NCBI GenBank assembly: GCA_910587135.1
Contig: CAJULF010000097.1
Coordinates: forward strand, 1 to 5,757
DNA from: an uncultured Oscillospiraceae bacterium
GTDB lineage: Bacteria; Bacillota; Clostridia; Oscillospirales; Ruminococcaceae
Direction of reading: 5' to 3'
DNA length: 5,757 nucleotides
This document shows, piece by piece, positions 1-5,751 of this stretch. The position numbers and the translations under genes were made by a program. The notes under the pieces are model-generated. The model ran no database searches and had not been told where the DNA came from. It saw only the letters and a program-made list of their open reading frames with translations. Numbering within the stretch: the first letter of the stretch is position 1; the number at the start of each line of letters is the position of its first letter.

Positions 1-316
1 TTTCGTCAAGGCTGCATTCCTCGTTATTTTCTTTTTCGGAAATAATTTCGTCCAGTTCACCGAGCCAACCGCGCATATTTTCTATCACCTCGTGCTGCTC
101 ATCGGTGAAATTATTCGGCATTGCCGTGCCAACAAAACTGTAATCGAGCAGATCATTATTTGCGGATTCCACTCCCGAAAACATTGCGGCGATCATCAAT
201 ATCAGCAGGATCAGCGGCATAAAAATCGCCGCCAACAGTATGGCGAGCGCTTTCCAGGTGCGCTTGTCCGTCGCCGCTGTGATGACCGCCTTTATTACAA
301 CCGGAGATACCGCCAT
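1..316 (-). CDS. Membrane-anchored conjugation protein, CD1108-like N-terminus (partial)
   Basis: Only the first 105 residues are visible; the reading frame runs open off the left edge. The protein begins MAVSPVVIKAVITAATDKRT, then has one strongly hydrophobic segment at about residues 23-46 (rich in Leu, Ile and Ala), followed by a soluble acidic region. This fits a signal-anchor with a large extracytoplasmic domain. From memory, the opening (MAVSPVV.KA..T...DKRTWKA, then a membrane span) matches the N-terminus of CD1108-family mobile-element proteins. Those are bacteriophage-type cell-wall hydrolases with lysozyme-like and/or NlpC/P60 domains, encoded after virB4 in clostridial conjugative elements; they open peptidoglycan for the transfer channel. 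The catalytic part lies outside the window, so the hydrolase role is inference. The ATG at 316 is chosen because it sits 7 nt behind an ideal Shine-Dalgarno; an overlapping ATG at 321 stops after eight codons. Confidence 0.75.
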   Translation of the reverse strand, partial: MAVSPVVIKAVITAATDKRTWKALAILLAAIFMPLILLILMIAAMFSGVESANNDLLDYSFVGTAMPNNFTDEQHEVIENMRGWLGELDEIISEKENNEECSLDE

Positions 317-319
317 TCC

Positions 320-329
320 ATCACCTCCC
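320..329 (-). promoter_or_regulatory. Very strong ribosome binding site of the CD1108-like gene
   Basis: The minus strand reads GGGAGGTGAT. Its GGAGGTGAT part is fully complementary to the 3' end of 16S rNA, and the GGAGG core lies 7 nt before the ATG at 316. It follows almost directly on the T-run of a terminator hairpin, so this gene has a strong translation signal but almost no room for a promoter of its own between hairpin and RBS. Confidence 0.85.
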
Positions 330-330
330 G

Positions 331-362
331 AAAAAAAAGGCCGACATTTCTGCCGGTCCTTT
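331..362 (-). terminator. Rho-independent terminator after the AAA ATPase/nuclease gene
   Basis: On the minus strand AAAGG-(A)-CCGGC pairs with GTCGG-CCTTT around a 6-nt loop AGAAAT, giving a 10-bp stem with one bulged A and one G-T wobble, then five more T. The hairpin begins 13 nt after the ATPase stop codon, the normal place for an intrinsic terminator. It also lies upstream of the next co-oriented gene, so it should limit read-through into that gene. Confidence 0.85.
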
Positions 363-374
363 CTCTTAATTCGA

Positions 375-404
375 TTTATACGCCAAATTTCATTCCTTGT
401 TCAA
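375..404 (-). promoter_or_regulatory. Weak candidate promoter inside the 3' end of the ATPase gene
   Basis: The minus strand has TTGAAC (404-399) and TATAAA (380-375) separated by 18 bp, overlapping the last codons of the ATPase gene. If used, the transcript would start near 368 and carry the hairpin at 331-362 in its leader before the CD1108-like gene. The -35 box matches only 4 of 6 consensus bases, so this may be chance. Confidence 0.25.
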
Positions 405-1977
405 GCAAGTTGTCCTGCGAAATTTCCAACGCTATTCGCGGCAATGACTTTAAATATTCGCCGATATTTCTGTATTCCACGCCGTTTTCTTCCGTGTGTT
501 CCCCGCCGTTATACAAAACACTTCGTTTTACAATTTCGCCGAACCTCGATTCCAAAAGGTTGTTTTCTTCAGCATTGACCAGGTGCCGATATTGTTCGGA
601 CACAGTCTGTTTGCTGTGCTTGACTTCAAATATTTCGCAGTTATGTTCCTCGCTGTTGTATATCACCATATCGTACTCGCTGCGAGCCGTTTGCCACTTA
701 AACACTCTTCGGTATTTTCCGATTTGTCTCAATGTTTCAAGCAAAACAATGTCCTCTGTCATTCGTCCGCGCACCTCGTCGAGTATTCTCTGCGCGGCAA
801 GGTTTCTTTCCCGCTCACTTGCCGAAGAGAAGATTTTGTCTTTTGTCAGCGAGTAAACAAGTGCCTGTGCTTGACAGAAACGCAAACCCGGTTGTGTAAA
901 CAAAGTGTGAAGCTCCTGTTCGCCGCCCTCTGTCGTACCTTCATAAGGCAGGTCAATTATGAGGTCAAGCGCCTTAAGATATTCCTTGATCTCTGTCGTG
1001 TGAGCGTCTGTGATGCCGACCGACAGTTCTTCTTTTTCGCGAATATCAAGTATTTCCATAAGCCGCGTTGTGACTTCGGAAATATCTATCTTGTCGAGGA
1101 TATCCGTCCGTTTATCGACATCCTTTGCTTTTCGAAGATTAGCAGCGGTTGTGCCCAGATCGTGAGACTTGAATTTTTTGTTCAGCACTTCTACAAGGAA
1201 ATAATGGTTAATATCCTCAACAATGCGGTTTATCGCATTCGTTAATTCTCCGGCTTCATACAGCTTTCGCAAATTTCTGAAACGTCCGCCGTTATCGTAA
1301 TACGCCAGGCTGTTCTGAATATTTTTGCAGATCGCCGTGTCGATGTATCTGCGTGTTGATTCATCGTCCCGGAAACTTACGCTGTCATCAAAAAGCGCGC
1401 TGTCCTCAAAATCCGTTTCACCCGCGCGAAGTGTGCCGCCATAGCGTATATACTCGTCAAGGTCGTTAGTTTTCAGCAAGCGGCTGTGCTCATGAAAGGG
1501 GATATATGTTGTATGGATCATAGCCGCACGGTCATAAAGCTCGTCCGGCTGTGCCAGCCAAAACCCGAGCGAATCCGTTCCGGACAGCACGATCTTCATT
1601 CCCTGCGCCGCAAAAACGTCCGAGAACAATGCTGCCGAGCCGATAAAATCTTCAAGCAATGTGACCTCATCAATGAACACATATCGGAATCCCGCATTAT
1701 AAAGCGCTTTTAAGTCGCTGTTCATATCCGCCATAGTGTCCGTGGTTCTTGCCTTCAGGTATGCACATTCGGACAATGGTAATTCGCCGATAGCTTGTTG
1801 AAGCATTGTGGTTTTTCCTGTTCGACGTAATCCGTATAGAATACAAATACGGCTGCCGCACTGTGATTTCAGATATTTCATCAAGCTGTCGAAACAATCA
1901 CGCTTGTCAAAATCATGCACGGCATTTACCATTGCGCCGAGTGCGCTGCCTGTTACAATAGATGTTTTAAAATCCAT
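376..1977 (-). CDS. AAA ATPase (AAA_14/DUF4143-like) with C-terminal PD-(D/E)xK nuclease-like motif
   Basis: A 533-residue protein, complete at both ends. The N-terminal ATPase shows a Walker A GLRRTGKT (residues 49-56, Lys55), a Walker B VFIDE (Asp103, Glu104) and a sensor-like VLSGTDS at 130-136. It then has Y.PFHEHSRLL (158-168) and EYIRYGGT (175-182), which resemble the conserved PLSF.E and YL..GG segments of AAA_14/DUF4143 ATPases. The C-terminal part has E434-Y-D436 and, 15 residues later, E451-V-K453, the spacing and hydrophobic setting of a PD-(D/E)xK nuclease core. The substrate is unknown; DNA is a reasonable guess. Unlike its neighbours it has its own promoter, a 63-bp gap from virB4 and a terminator, which suggests acquired cargo (possibly defence or element maintenance) rather than a transfer gene. 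The ATG at 1977 follows AGGGGG with an 8-nt spacer. No signal peptide or membrane segment is seen. ATPase call firm; nuclease activity inferred. Confidence 0.85.
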   Translation of the reverse strand: MDFKTSIVTGSALGAMVNAVHDFDKRDCFDSLMKYLKSQCGSRICILYGLRRTGKTTMLQQAIGELPLSECAYLKARTTDTMADMNSDLKALYNAGFRYVFIDEVTLLEDFIGSAALFSDVFAAQGMKIVLSGTDSLGFWLAQPDELYDRAAMIHTTYIPFHEHSRLLKTNDLDEYIRYGGTLRAGETDFEDSALFDDSVSFRDDESTRRYIDTAICKNIQNSLAYYDNGGRFRNLRKLYEAGELTNAINRIVEDINHYFLVEVLNKKFKSHDLGTTAANLRKAKDVDKRTDILDKIDISEVTTRLMEILDIREKEELSVGITDAHTTEIKEYLKALDLIIDLPYEGTTEGGEQELHTLFTQPGLRFCQAQALVYSLTKDKIFSSASERERNLAAQRILDEVRGRMTEDIVLLETLRQIGKYRRVFKWQTARSEYDMVIYNSEEHNCEIFEVKHSKQTVSEQYRHLVNAEENNLLESRFGEIVKRSVLYNGGEHTEENGVEYRNIGEYLKSLPRIALEISQDNLLEQGMKFGV

Positions 1978-1985
1978 CTCTCCCG

Positions 1986-1991
1986 CCCCCT
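1986..1991 (-). promoter_or_regulatory. Ribosome binding site of the AAA ATPase gene
   Basis: AGGGGG on the minus strand lies 8 nt before the ATG at 1977. It supports this start and shows that translation does not depend on coupling to virB4, whose stop is 63 bp upstream. Confidence 0.6.
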
Positions 1992-2004
1992 TATTATATT
2001 ATAT

Positions 2005-2033
2005 AGTATACCACACTTTTCCGAAAAAAGCAA
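2005..2033 (-). promoter_or_regulatory. Sigma-A-type promoter for the AAA ATPase gene
   Basis: The minus strand carries TTGCTT (2033-2028), a 17-bp spacer and TATACT (2010-2005). The -35 box matches 4 of 6 and the -10 box 5 of 6 consensus bases, at optimal spacing. The start of transcription would be near 1998, giving a leader of about 20 nt that contains the AGGGGG ribosome binding site. The promoter sits in the short AT-rich gap between virB4 and this gene, so the gene can be expressed independently of the conjugation operon. Confidence 0.65.
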
Positions 2034-2040
2034 GAGAAAG

Positions 2041-3864
2041 TTATCGGCCTCCCGCCGCGCCGAACAGCGCCGCCTTATGCTCGGGCGCGATCACGCACAG
2101 GCAATACCGTTCGTTTCCGCATTTGTAAAGACACACTCCACGCTGCGAGAACTGTATCAGCCCGAATTCCGAGTCCTCGACCTGAAGCGTATCCGTGTAG
2201 ATTTTCTTTTCAATCGTGCCGGGGTAGAATAAGAAAATATGGGTAGGGATAGAAAAAAGCGGCCTGGTTAATTCGCGCACATTTTCAACGAGAAAATCCT
2301 CTATATTCTGACTGGCGAGAATTACGGCGGATTCCTTTTTGCGGACGCGTTTCATAAAGTTTCGGATATACTCCACGGCGGTCAAGTTGGTGAGGAAAAG
2401 GTAAAACTCGTCAATGCTCGCGACCGTATTTCCGCGGCTCAGAAGCTGCTCGGACATATACGCGAGAACGTTGAAAAGCAGAGCGTTGCGGATATTTTTG
2501 CTCGCCTGGAGCAGACCTTTCACGCCGAAAGTAACGAAGCTGCCGTCTGTAATATTCGTGTGACCGTCAAAGAATTTGCTTTCTGCGCCCTTGCAAATTG
2601 AGTGCAAACCGAGGCAGATATTCTGTAAGTTTTCCGCGGTATAAAGGCTTTTTTCTTTCGGATTAAATGCCTTATATTCCGCTTCCACCAACTCGTAAAA
2701 ATCCGAGAGAATGGGGTAGTCGGTTGCTTTCAGCTTGCTCCATTCGGTATCGTCGGATATTCCGAATTTATCATAGAGCTTGATCAATAACAGTTCAATC
2801 GTGTCGATCTCACGGTCGGTGAAGTCCTTGTAGCTCCTGAAAAAATCCCTCAAAAAGCTGATATGCTGGGACAGCTTTGTTTTGGATTTGAACGCTCTCG
2901 GAGCGTCATCATCGGCGGTTTCATCGCCCCACGATTTCGGTTCAAGGACGTTTATAATGTACTCGCCGGACATCAGATCTATAAAGCAGCCGCCGAGATT
3001 TTTCGTCAAGTCGACATACTCCATTTCGGGATCAAGGCAGATTATATTCTTTCCGCTCTCGCGAAGATTGGTCAGAATCAGCTTTAGCAAATAAGATTTT
3101 CCCTGTCCGGAATTGCCGAGTATAAGCGTGTTCGCGTTCGTTTTATCTTCGCTGCGCTTATCGAAATCGACAATAATGTTGCTGCCGAACTTATCTCTCC
3201 CAAGATAAAACCCGTTCTCATCGGTCTTGCCGGAAAATGAAAAGGGATAAAGGTTTGCAACCGAGGACGCGGGCAAAACGCGCTCGAACTGCTCACGGAA
3301 CATATTCCGACCGCTCGGCATTACGCTCATAAAGCCGTGCTGCTGGCGGAGCATAAGACGGTCAACGTTTAATTTCGAGCGCACCAATTCGGTTTGTACT
3401 TCGGTCTGCAAAATGCGGAGGTTATCCAAATTATCCGAAATCATTTCAAGAAATACCGCCGTGTGCAGCAGCGGTTCGCGGTTGCGGTGCATATCCGCGG
3501 CGAGCTGCGCCACGTCCTGCAGGTTGCTTTCGGCGGCTACCGTCTGCTGCAAGTCGTTGGTGGAGCTGCGCTGCATACGGTTCTTGTTGGCGGCATTCGC
3601 GATGATACGTTTTTCCTCGGCGGCGGTCACGGGGCGCGTGTAAATTCGGAGCGTCACGCCGTCTTTTTCTCCGAGGTAACGCAATATAGCTTGCTCACTT
3701 GTCGAGGTCGGATATTCCCGAAGCGCCCATACACAGCGGAAAGTATTTCCGCAAATAAAATAGTCCGTGAAGAATTTTATCACGGACGGTGCGATCATAT
3801 CCAAAAAAGTTTTCTGCGGCTTGGTCGCAAAATCCCTGTCAATGGTGCTTATTTTCTTCTTCAA
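2041..3864 (-). CDS. virB4: VirB4-like conjugal transfer ATPase (TTG start)
   Basis: This is the energising ATPase of the type IV secretion channel, expected at the cytoplasmic face of the membrane. From the TTG start it has 607 residues. Visible motifs are Walker A GNSGQGKS (250-257, Lys256), then ICLDPEMEYVDL just after the P-loop, Walker B VASIDEF (Asp485, Glu486) and the downstream ILASQNIEDF (Gln519) typical of VirB4/TraC motors. The segment PQKTFLDMIAPSVIKF...FICGNTFRCVWALREYPT near the N-terminus matches, from memory, ATPases of gut clostridial conjugative elements that are also about 600 residues long. I chose TTG at 3864 over the in-frame ATG at 3948: GGGGGG lies 6 nt upstream, the TTG overlaps the previous stop as TTGA, and the extra 28 residues would lie inside the preceding gene and look unlike the family. 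The classical N-terminal VirB4 domain appears to be supplied by the separate protein at 4885-5463. No damage to the frame is seen. Confidence 0.95.
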   Translation of the reverse strand: MKKKISTIDRDFATKPQKTFLDMIAPSVIKFFTDYFICGNTFRCVWALREYPTSTSEQAILRYLGEKDGVTLRIYTRPVTAAEEKRIIANAANKNRMQRSSTNDLQQTVAAESNLQDVAQLAADMHRNREPLLHTAVFLEMISDNLDNLRILQTEVQTELVRSKLNVDRLMLRQQHGFMSVMPSGRNMFREQFERVLPASSVANLYPFSFSGKTDENGFYLGRDKFGSNIIVDFDKRSEDKTNANTLILGNSGQGKSYLLKLILTNLRESGKNIICLDPEMEYVDLTKNLGGCFIDLMSGEYIINVLEPKSWGDETADDDAPRAFKSKTKLSQHISFLRDFFRSYKDFTDREIDTIELLLIKLYDKFGISDDTEWSKLKATDYPILSDFYELVEAEYKAFNPKEKSLYTAENLQNICLGLHSICKGAESKFFDGHTNITDGSFVTFGVKGLLQASKNIRNALLFNVLAYMSEQLLSRGNTVASIDEFYLFLTNLTAVEYIRNFMKRVRKKESAVILASQNIEDFLVENVRELTRPLFSIPTHIFLFYPGTIEKKIYTDTLQVEDSEFGLIQFSQRGVCLYKCGNERYCLCVIAPEHKAALFGAAGGR

Positions 3865-3876
3865 GATAATCCCCCC
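3861..3876 (-). promoter_or_regulatory. RBS and TTGA stop/start overlap coupling virB4 to the preceding gene
   Basis: The minus strand reads GGGGGGATTATCTTGA. GGGGGG is the ribosome binding site, 6 nt before TTG; the same four bases TTGA hold the virB4 start and the stop (TGA) of the acidic protein. This 4-bp overlap implies translational re-initiation and decides the virB4 start. Confidence 0.75.
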
Positions 3877-4892
3877 ATAGTCGGCTCGATTTTTTGATCG
3901 TGAAATAATTCGGATTCCGGTTTGAGATAATAATCCTCGCTGTTCCAAAATGAAATGTACACCTCATCTTCGTCGAGCGTTATGGGGTGCTGCTCGAGTG
4001 ACTCGCCGTACCCATCAGAAAACTGTCCGCTGATGTACCCTACAAGGTCAGCGGTTTCCGCTTTGTCAATCTCTCCATAAGACTGCACGACCGCCACTCC
4101 GTACAGATTTCCGTTGCGGGTTTCCACCATCGGCATGATGGAATAAACTTTTTTATCGAGATTCTCATCGTGAAGATAAGCCGCCAGACCGCGTTCCACA
4201 GCGTTCTCATCGCTGTTCAGATCGTCGCGGATAAAATCGTTTATCTCATCATCGTAGCCGGCATAATTTTCCGAGCACACTTCTTCGGTATACCCGCTGC
4301 CATCGTCGATCTCGATTTTCAGCGGACAATAAAAACGCGTTTCCACCAGCTCACGCTTGGTCACTTCAATGGAGTTTTGCGTCAGCTCGCAATATTCAAT
4401 CCTCGGATCGCCGTACAACATTTCCGAAGCATAATCAATAAAAATCTCGGCAAGATTACTGTCGTCAATTAGGTCTGTCAGCGGTATGCCGAATTCATTT
4501 TCGCTTGCGTTTTGTTTCAGCCATCTGTCAATACAGCAGTCCATGTGGATTTTAAGATTGTCGAGCGCCGCCGTCTGCTCATGCCGCTGAATGATTTCCC
4601 GTGCGTTAGGGATATACTGTGAATATCTCGCGTAATCCGCGCCCTCGGAATTTACAAGTAAACCATCGCCATTTTCTTCGTTCACGAACAGAACGCCGTG
4701 ATGGATATCGTCGTAATATCCCATTAGGTTTTTGTACTGCGGGAGATAATAATTTCGCAGCGTTGGAGCTTCAATAAAGTGTTGAAATTCCGCTCCGGAC
4801 ACTTCTATCACCTTTTCCACAGCGCATTTTTGCGGTTTGAAGCCGCTTGATTTGCAGATCATATTTGCGTTTAATACAAGTTTATCAGCCAT
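3861..4892 (-). CDS. Highly acidic element protein of unknown function (possibly DUF6329-like)
   Basis: A 343-residue soluble protein with no membrane span, signal peptide or catalytic motif that I recognise. The first ~100 residues (CKSSGFKPQKCAVEKVIEVSG...F, later GLLVNSEGADYARYSQYIPNAR) recall, from memory, mobile-element proteins filed as DUF6329; this is uncertain. The C-terminal ~90 residues hold GVAVVQSY, GYISGQFSDGYGESLEQHPI and VYISFWNSEDYYL, a pattern I associate with element-borne proteins of unknown role. The middle is rich in Asp/Glu. A hand count gives about 67 acidic against 26 basic residues, a strongly negative protein. It overlaps the upstream VirB4 N-domain gene by 8 bp (ATGGCTGA) and virB4 by 4 bp, and has its own RBS (AGGTGG, 7 nt before ATG). 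It is thus fully embedded in the transfer operon. A DNA-mimic or anti-restriction role is only a hypothesis. Confidence 0.85.
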   Translation of the reverse strand: MADKLVLNANMICKSSGFKPQKCAVEKVIEVSGAEFQHFIEAPTLRNYYLPQYKNLMGYYDDIHHGVLFVNEENGDGLLVNSEGADYARYSQYIPNAREIIQRHEQTAALDNLKIHMDCCIDRWLKQNASENEFGIPLTDLIDDSNLAEIFIDYASEMLYGDPRIEYCELTQNSIEVTKRELVETRFYCPLKIEIDDGSGYTEEVCSENYAGYDDEINDFIRDDLNSDENAVERGLAAYLHDENLDKKVYSIMPMVETRNGNLYGVAVVQSYGEIDKAETADLVGYISGQFSDGYGESLEQHPITLDEDEVYISFWNSEDYYLKPESELFHDQKIEPTMGGLS

Positions 4893-5463
4893 TTAAAATC
4901 CACCTTTCTCCGTCCGCGTCCTCGAATTTTTCCGTAGTGACGTTTTGTTCAAAGTAGACAGCAAGGAGCGTCTTTATATCCTCGCCGCTATATCTTCTCG
5001 CGGAAAACCCGTTCTCGTTGAGCGTTTTTTCTATGCGGTTCAAGTAGGAAAAAATCTCCTTGTCTTTCAAGCCGCGGATACGCACTATAAGCAGAAATTC
5101 CCTCGCCGTCGCGGTCATCGCCTGAATATGATCGAGGTGCTGCGCATCCTGTTCAAGCAGCTTTTGCACTGCGGGATTTTCCTCTTTTTTCGCGAGCGCT
5201 TTTAAGTGATTTTTGTTGCTCTCAAAGCTCTCGCGCGAGTTCACGCACAGTATCTCGATCTCCGTCAAGCCCTTGAGAACGCTCATCAGCGAGTATATTT
5301 TCGCCGACAAGCCCGTCTCCGACATCACCGAAATATTGCTCGGCTTGATACTGAAAAAGACCGCCTCGTTTGAAGCGGTCTTTAAAGAATATTCGGTTAT
5401 GCCCTCGATGCCGAGAAGCTGTCGAGTGCTTTGATTATTTGGCCGTTTTTTGTTTTTCGCCAA
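4885..5463 (-). CDS. VirB4/TraC-type N-terminal domain as a separate protein (TTG start)
   Basis: A 192-residue cytoplasmic protein without a Walker A motif. After a basic, low-complexity start (AKNKKRPNNQSTRQ) come YSLKTASNEAVFFSIKPSNISVMSE (25-49), SLMSVLKGLTEIEILCVNSRESF (58-80), a charged helical stretch, FLLIVRIRG, SYLNRIEKTLNENGFSARR and GEDIKTLLAVYFEQN (160-174). This alternation, ending in a helix just before the ATPase would begin, is what the N-terminal domain of VirB4/TraC ATPases looks like. From memory, gut clostridial elements often encode such a protein just before a ~600-residue VirB4, so I infer the two form one functional unit. Here an extra gene lies between them. The start is TTG at 5463, directly after the previous TAA, with GGAGGT 9 nt upstream. 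The domain call rests on pattern recognition, not alignment. Confidence 0.8.
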   Translation of the reverse strand: MAKNKKRPNNQSTRQLLGIEGITEYSLKTASNEAVFFSIKPSNISVMSETGLSAKIYSLMSVLKGLTEIEILCVNSRESFESNKNHLKALAKKEENPAVQKLLEQDAQHLDHIQAMTATAREFLLIVRIRGLKDKEIFSYLNRIEKTLNENGFSARRYSGEDIKTLLAVYFEQNVTTEKFEDADGERWILNG

Positions 5464-5478
5464 TTATTTGTTACCTCC
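5464..5478 (-). promoter_or_regulatory. RBS that fixes the TTG start of the VirB4 N-domain gene
   Basis: GGAGGT on the minus strand (5478-5473) is followed by 9 nt that include the TAA of the small upstream gene, then TTG at 5463. There is no gap between the two genes, so re-initiation after the TAA is likely. No ATG or GTG lies at a suitable distance in this frame. Confidence 0.75.
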
Positions 5479-5664
5479 GTTCCGTTTCCTGAGCGCCGCG
5501 AGGATCGCCCTAATCTCGTCTTTGGTAAGGCTGCTCCCCGACAGCGCAAGCGTGTCATACGTGTATTCCACCTCGAAGTCATCCTCGATTTTCCGGCGGA
5601 TTTCCTCGGGTATTTTATGCTTATTGACTTCGTCCATCATCTTTTTCAAATAGTCGTGATCCAT
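5464..5664 (-). CDS. Small protein with Fic-N-terminal-like motif
   Basis: A 66-residue, highly charged protein, first gene of the leftward operon. It has a good RBS (AAAAGGAG, 8 nt before ATG). Residues 30-55, reading FEVEYTYDTLALSGSSLT then KDEIRAIL, strongly resemble the N-terminal segment of Fic-domain proteins (consensus recalled as F..EYTY.SNAIEG.TLTL.E...L). In that family the S/T-xxx-E-(G/N) helix blocks the AMP-transfer site. Here the pattern is T38-L-A-L-S42-G43, so the inhibitory Glu is a Ser. There is no Fic core (HxFx(D/E)GNGRxxR) in the protein or anywhere in the window. Possible readings are a stand-alone antitoxin-like or adaptor peptide, a remnant of a Fic protein, or an unrelated small conjugation protein that has converged. 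Its tight junction with the next gene argues that it is expressed and kept. Confidence 0.8.
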   Translation of the reverse strand: MDHDYLKKMMDEVNKHKIPEEIRRKIEDDFEVEYTYDTLALSGSSLTKDEIRAILAALRKRNGGNK

Positions 5665-5694
5665 ATCGTCAACTCCTTTTTCCGTCTTTCGTCA

Positions 5695-5712
5695 ACAACA
5701 TTTTGATGTTGT
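5695..5712. repeat. Inverted repeat (candidate operator) in the upstream region
   Basis: ACAACAT and ATGTTGT are perfect 7-bp inverted arms around TTTG. The dyad lies just downstream of the minus-strand -10 box, over the expected transcription start (about 5706). That is a usual place for a repressor operator. The arms could also form a small hairpin in the mRNA leader. No regulator gene is visible in the window. Confidence 0.5.
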
Positions 5713-5740
5713 ATAATAAAACTTGACACCAAATTCTCAA
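5713..5740 (-). promoter_or_regulatory. Candidate promoter of the leftward conjugation operon
   Basis: The minus strand has TTGAGA (5740-5735), a 16-bp spacer and TATTAT (5718-5713). Each box matches 5 of 6 consensus bases. It lies about 50 bp before the first start codon and interleaves with the plus-strand promoter boxes at 5723-5751. Spacing of 16 is slightly short; the operon could also receive transcripts from beyond the window. Confidence 0.5.
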
Positions 5741-5751
5741 AGAAGTATAAT
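5723..5751 (+). promoter_or_regulatory. Perfect-consensus sigma-A/sigma-70 promoter pointing out of the window
   Basis: The plus strand has TTGACA (5723-5728), exactly 17 bp, then TATAAT (5746-5751): 12 of 12 consensus bases at optimal spacing. It faces away from the minus-strand operon, and its transcript would start at about 5758, just past the right edge. It therefore implies a divergent gene or RNA outside the window, or antisense transcription over whatever lies there. Confidence 0.75.

Noticed and set aside
319..321. Alternative ATG for the left-edge gene
   Set aside because: This ATG, 5 bases upstream and in another frame, reaches a stop after eight codons; the ATG at 316 opens the long frame.
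92..1245. Long plus-strand open frames (92-856 and 496-1245)
   Set aside because: They lie antisense to the ATPase gene and the CD1108-like start, give Cys/Arg/Ser-rich protein without recognisable domains, and have no good ribosome binding site. They are mirror frames of the real genes.
1998..2003. Second -10-like TATAAT on the minus strand before the ATPase gene
   Set aside because: The sequence 17 bp upstream (TTTCGG) is a poor -35 box; the TTGCTT/TATACT pair fits better.
3394..3897. Plus-strand open frame of 167 codons
   Set aside because: It is entirely antisense to the N-terminal part of virB4, whose identity is clear, and its translation has no recognisable domain.
3865..3948. In-frame ATG extension of virB4 at 3948
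   Set aside because: It overlaps the end of the preceding gene, lacks the close ribosome binding site seen before TTG at 3864, and adds residues (MEQRGLLSQTG...) unlike the start of the family.
2041..5463. Recent frameshift or insertion breaking one virB4 gene into two
   Set aside because: Each part has its own RBS and start, the gene between is intact and coupled to both, and the 607-residue length agrees with what I recall for this ATPase subfamily. It looks like a stable split, not a pseudogene.
5397..5582. Minus-strand open frame of 61 codons overlapping two genes
   Set aside because: It overlaps the 66- and 192-residue genes in another frame, is Arg-rich and unlike any known protein; both overlapped genes have better start signals.
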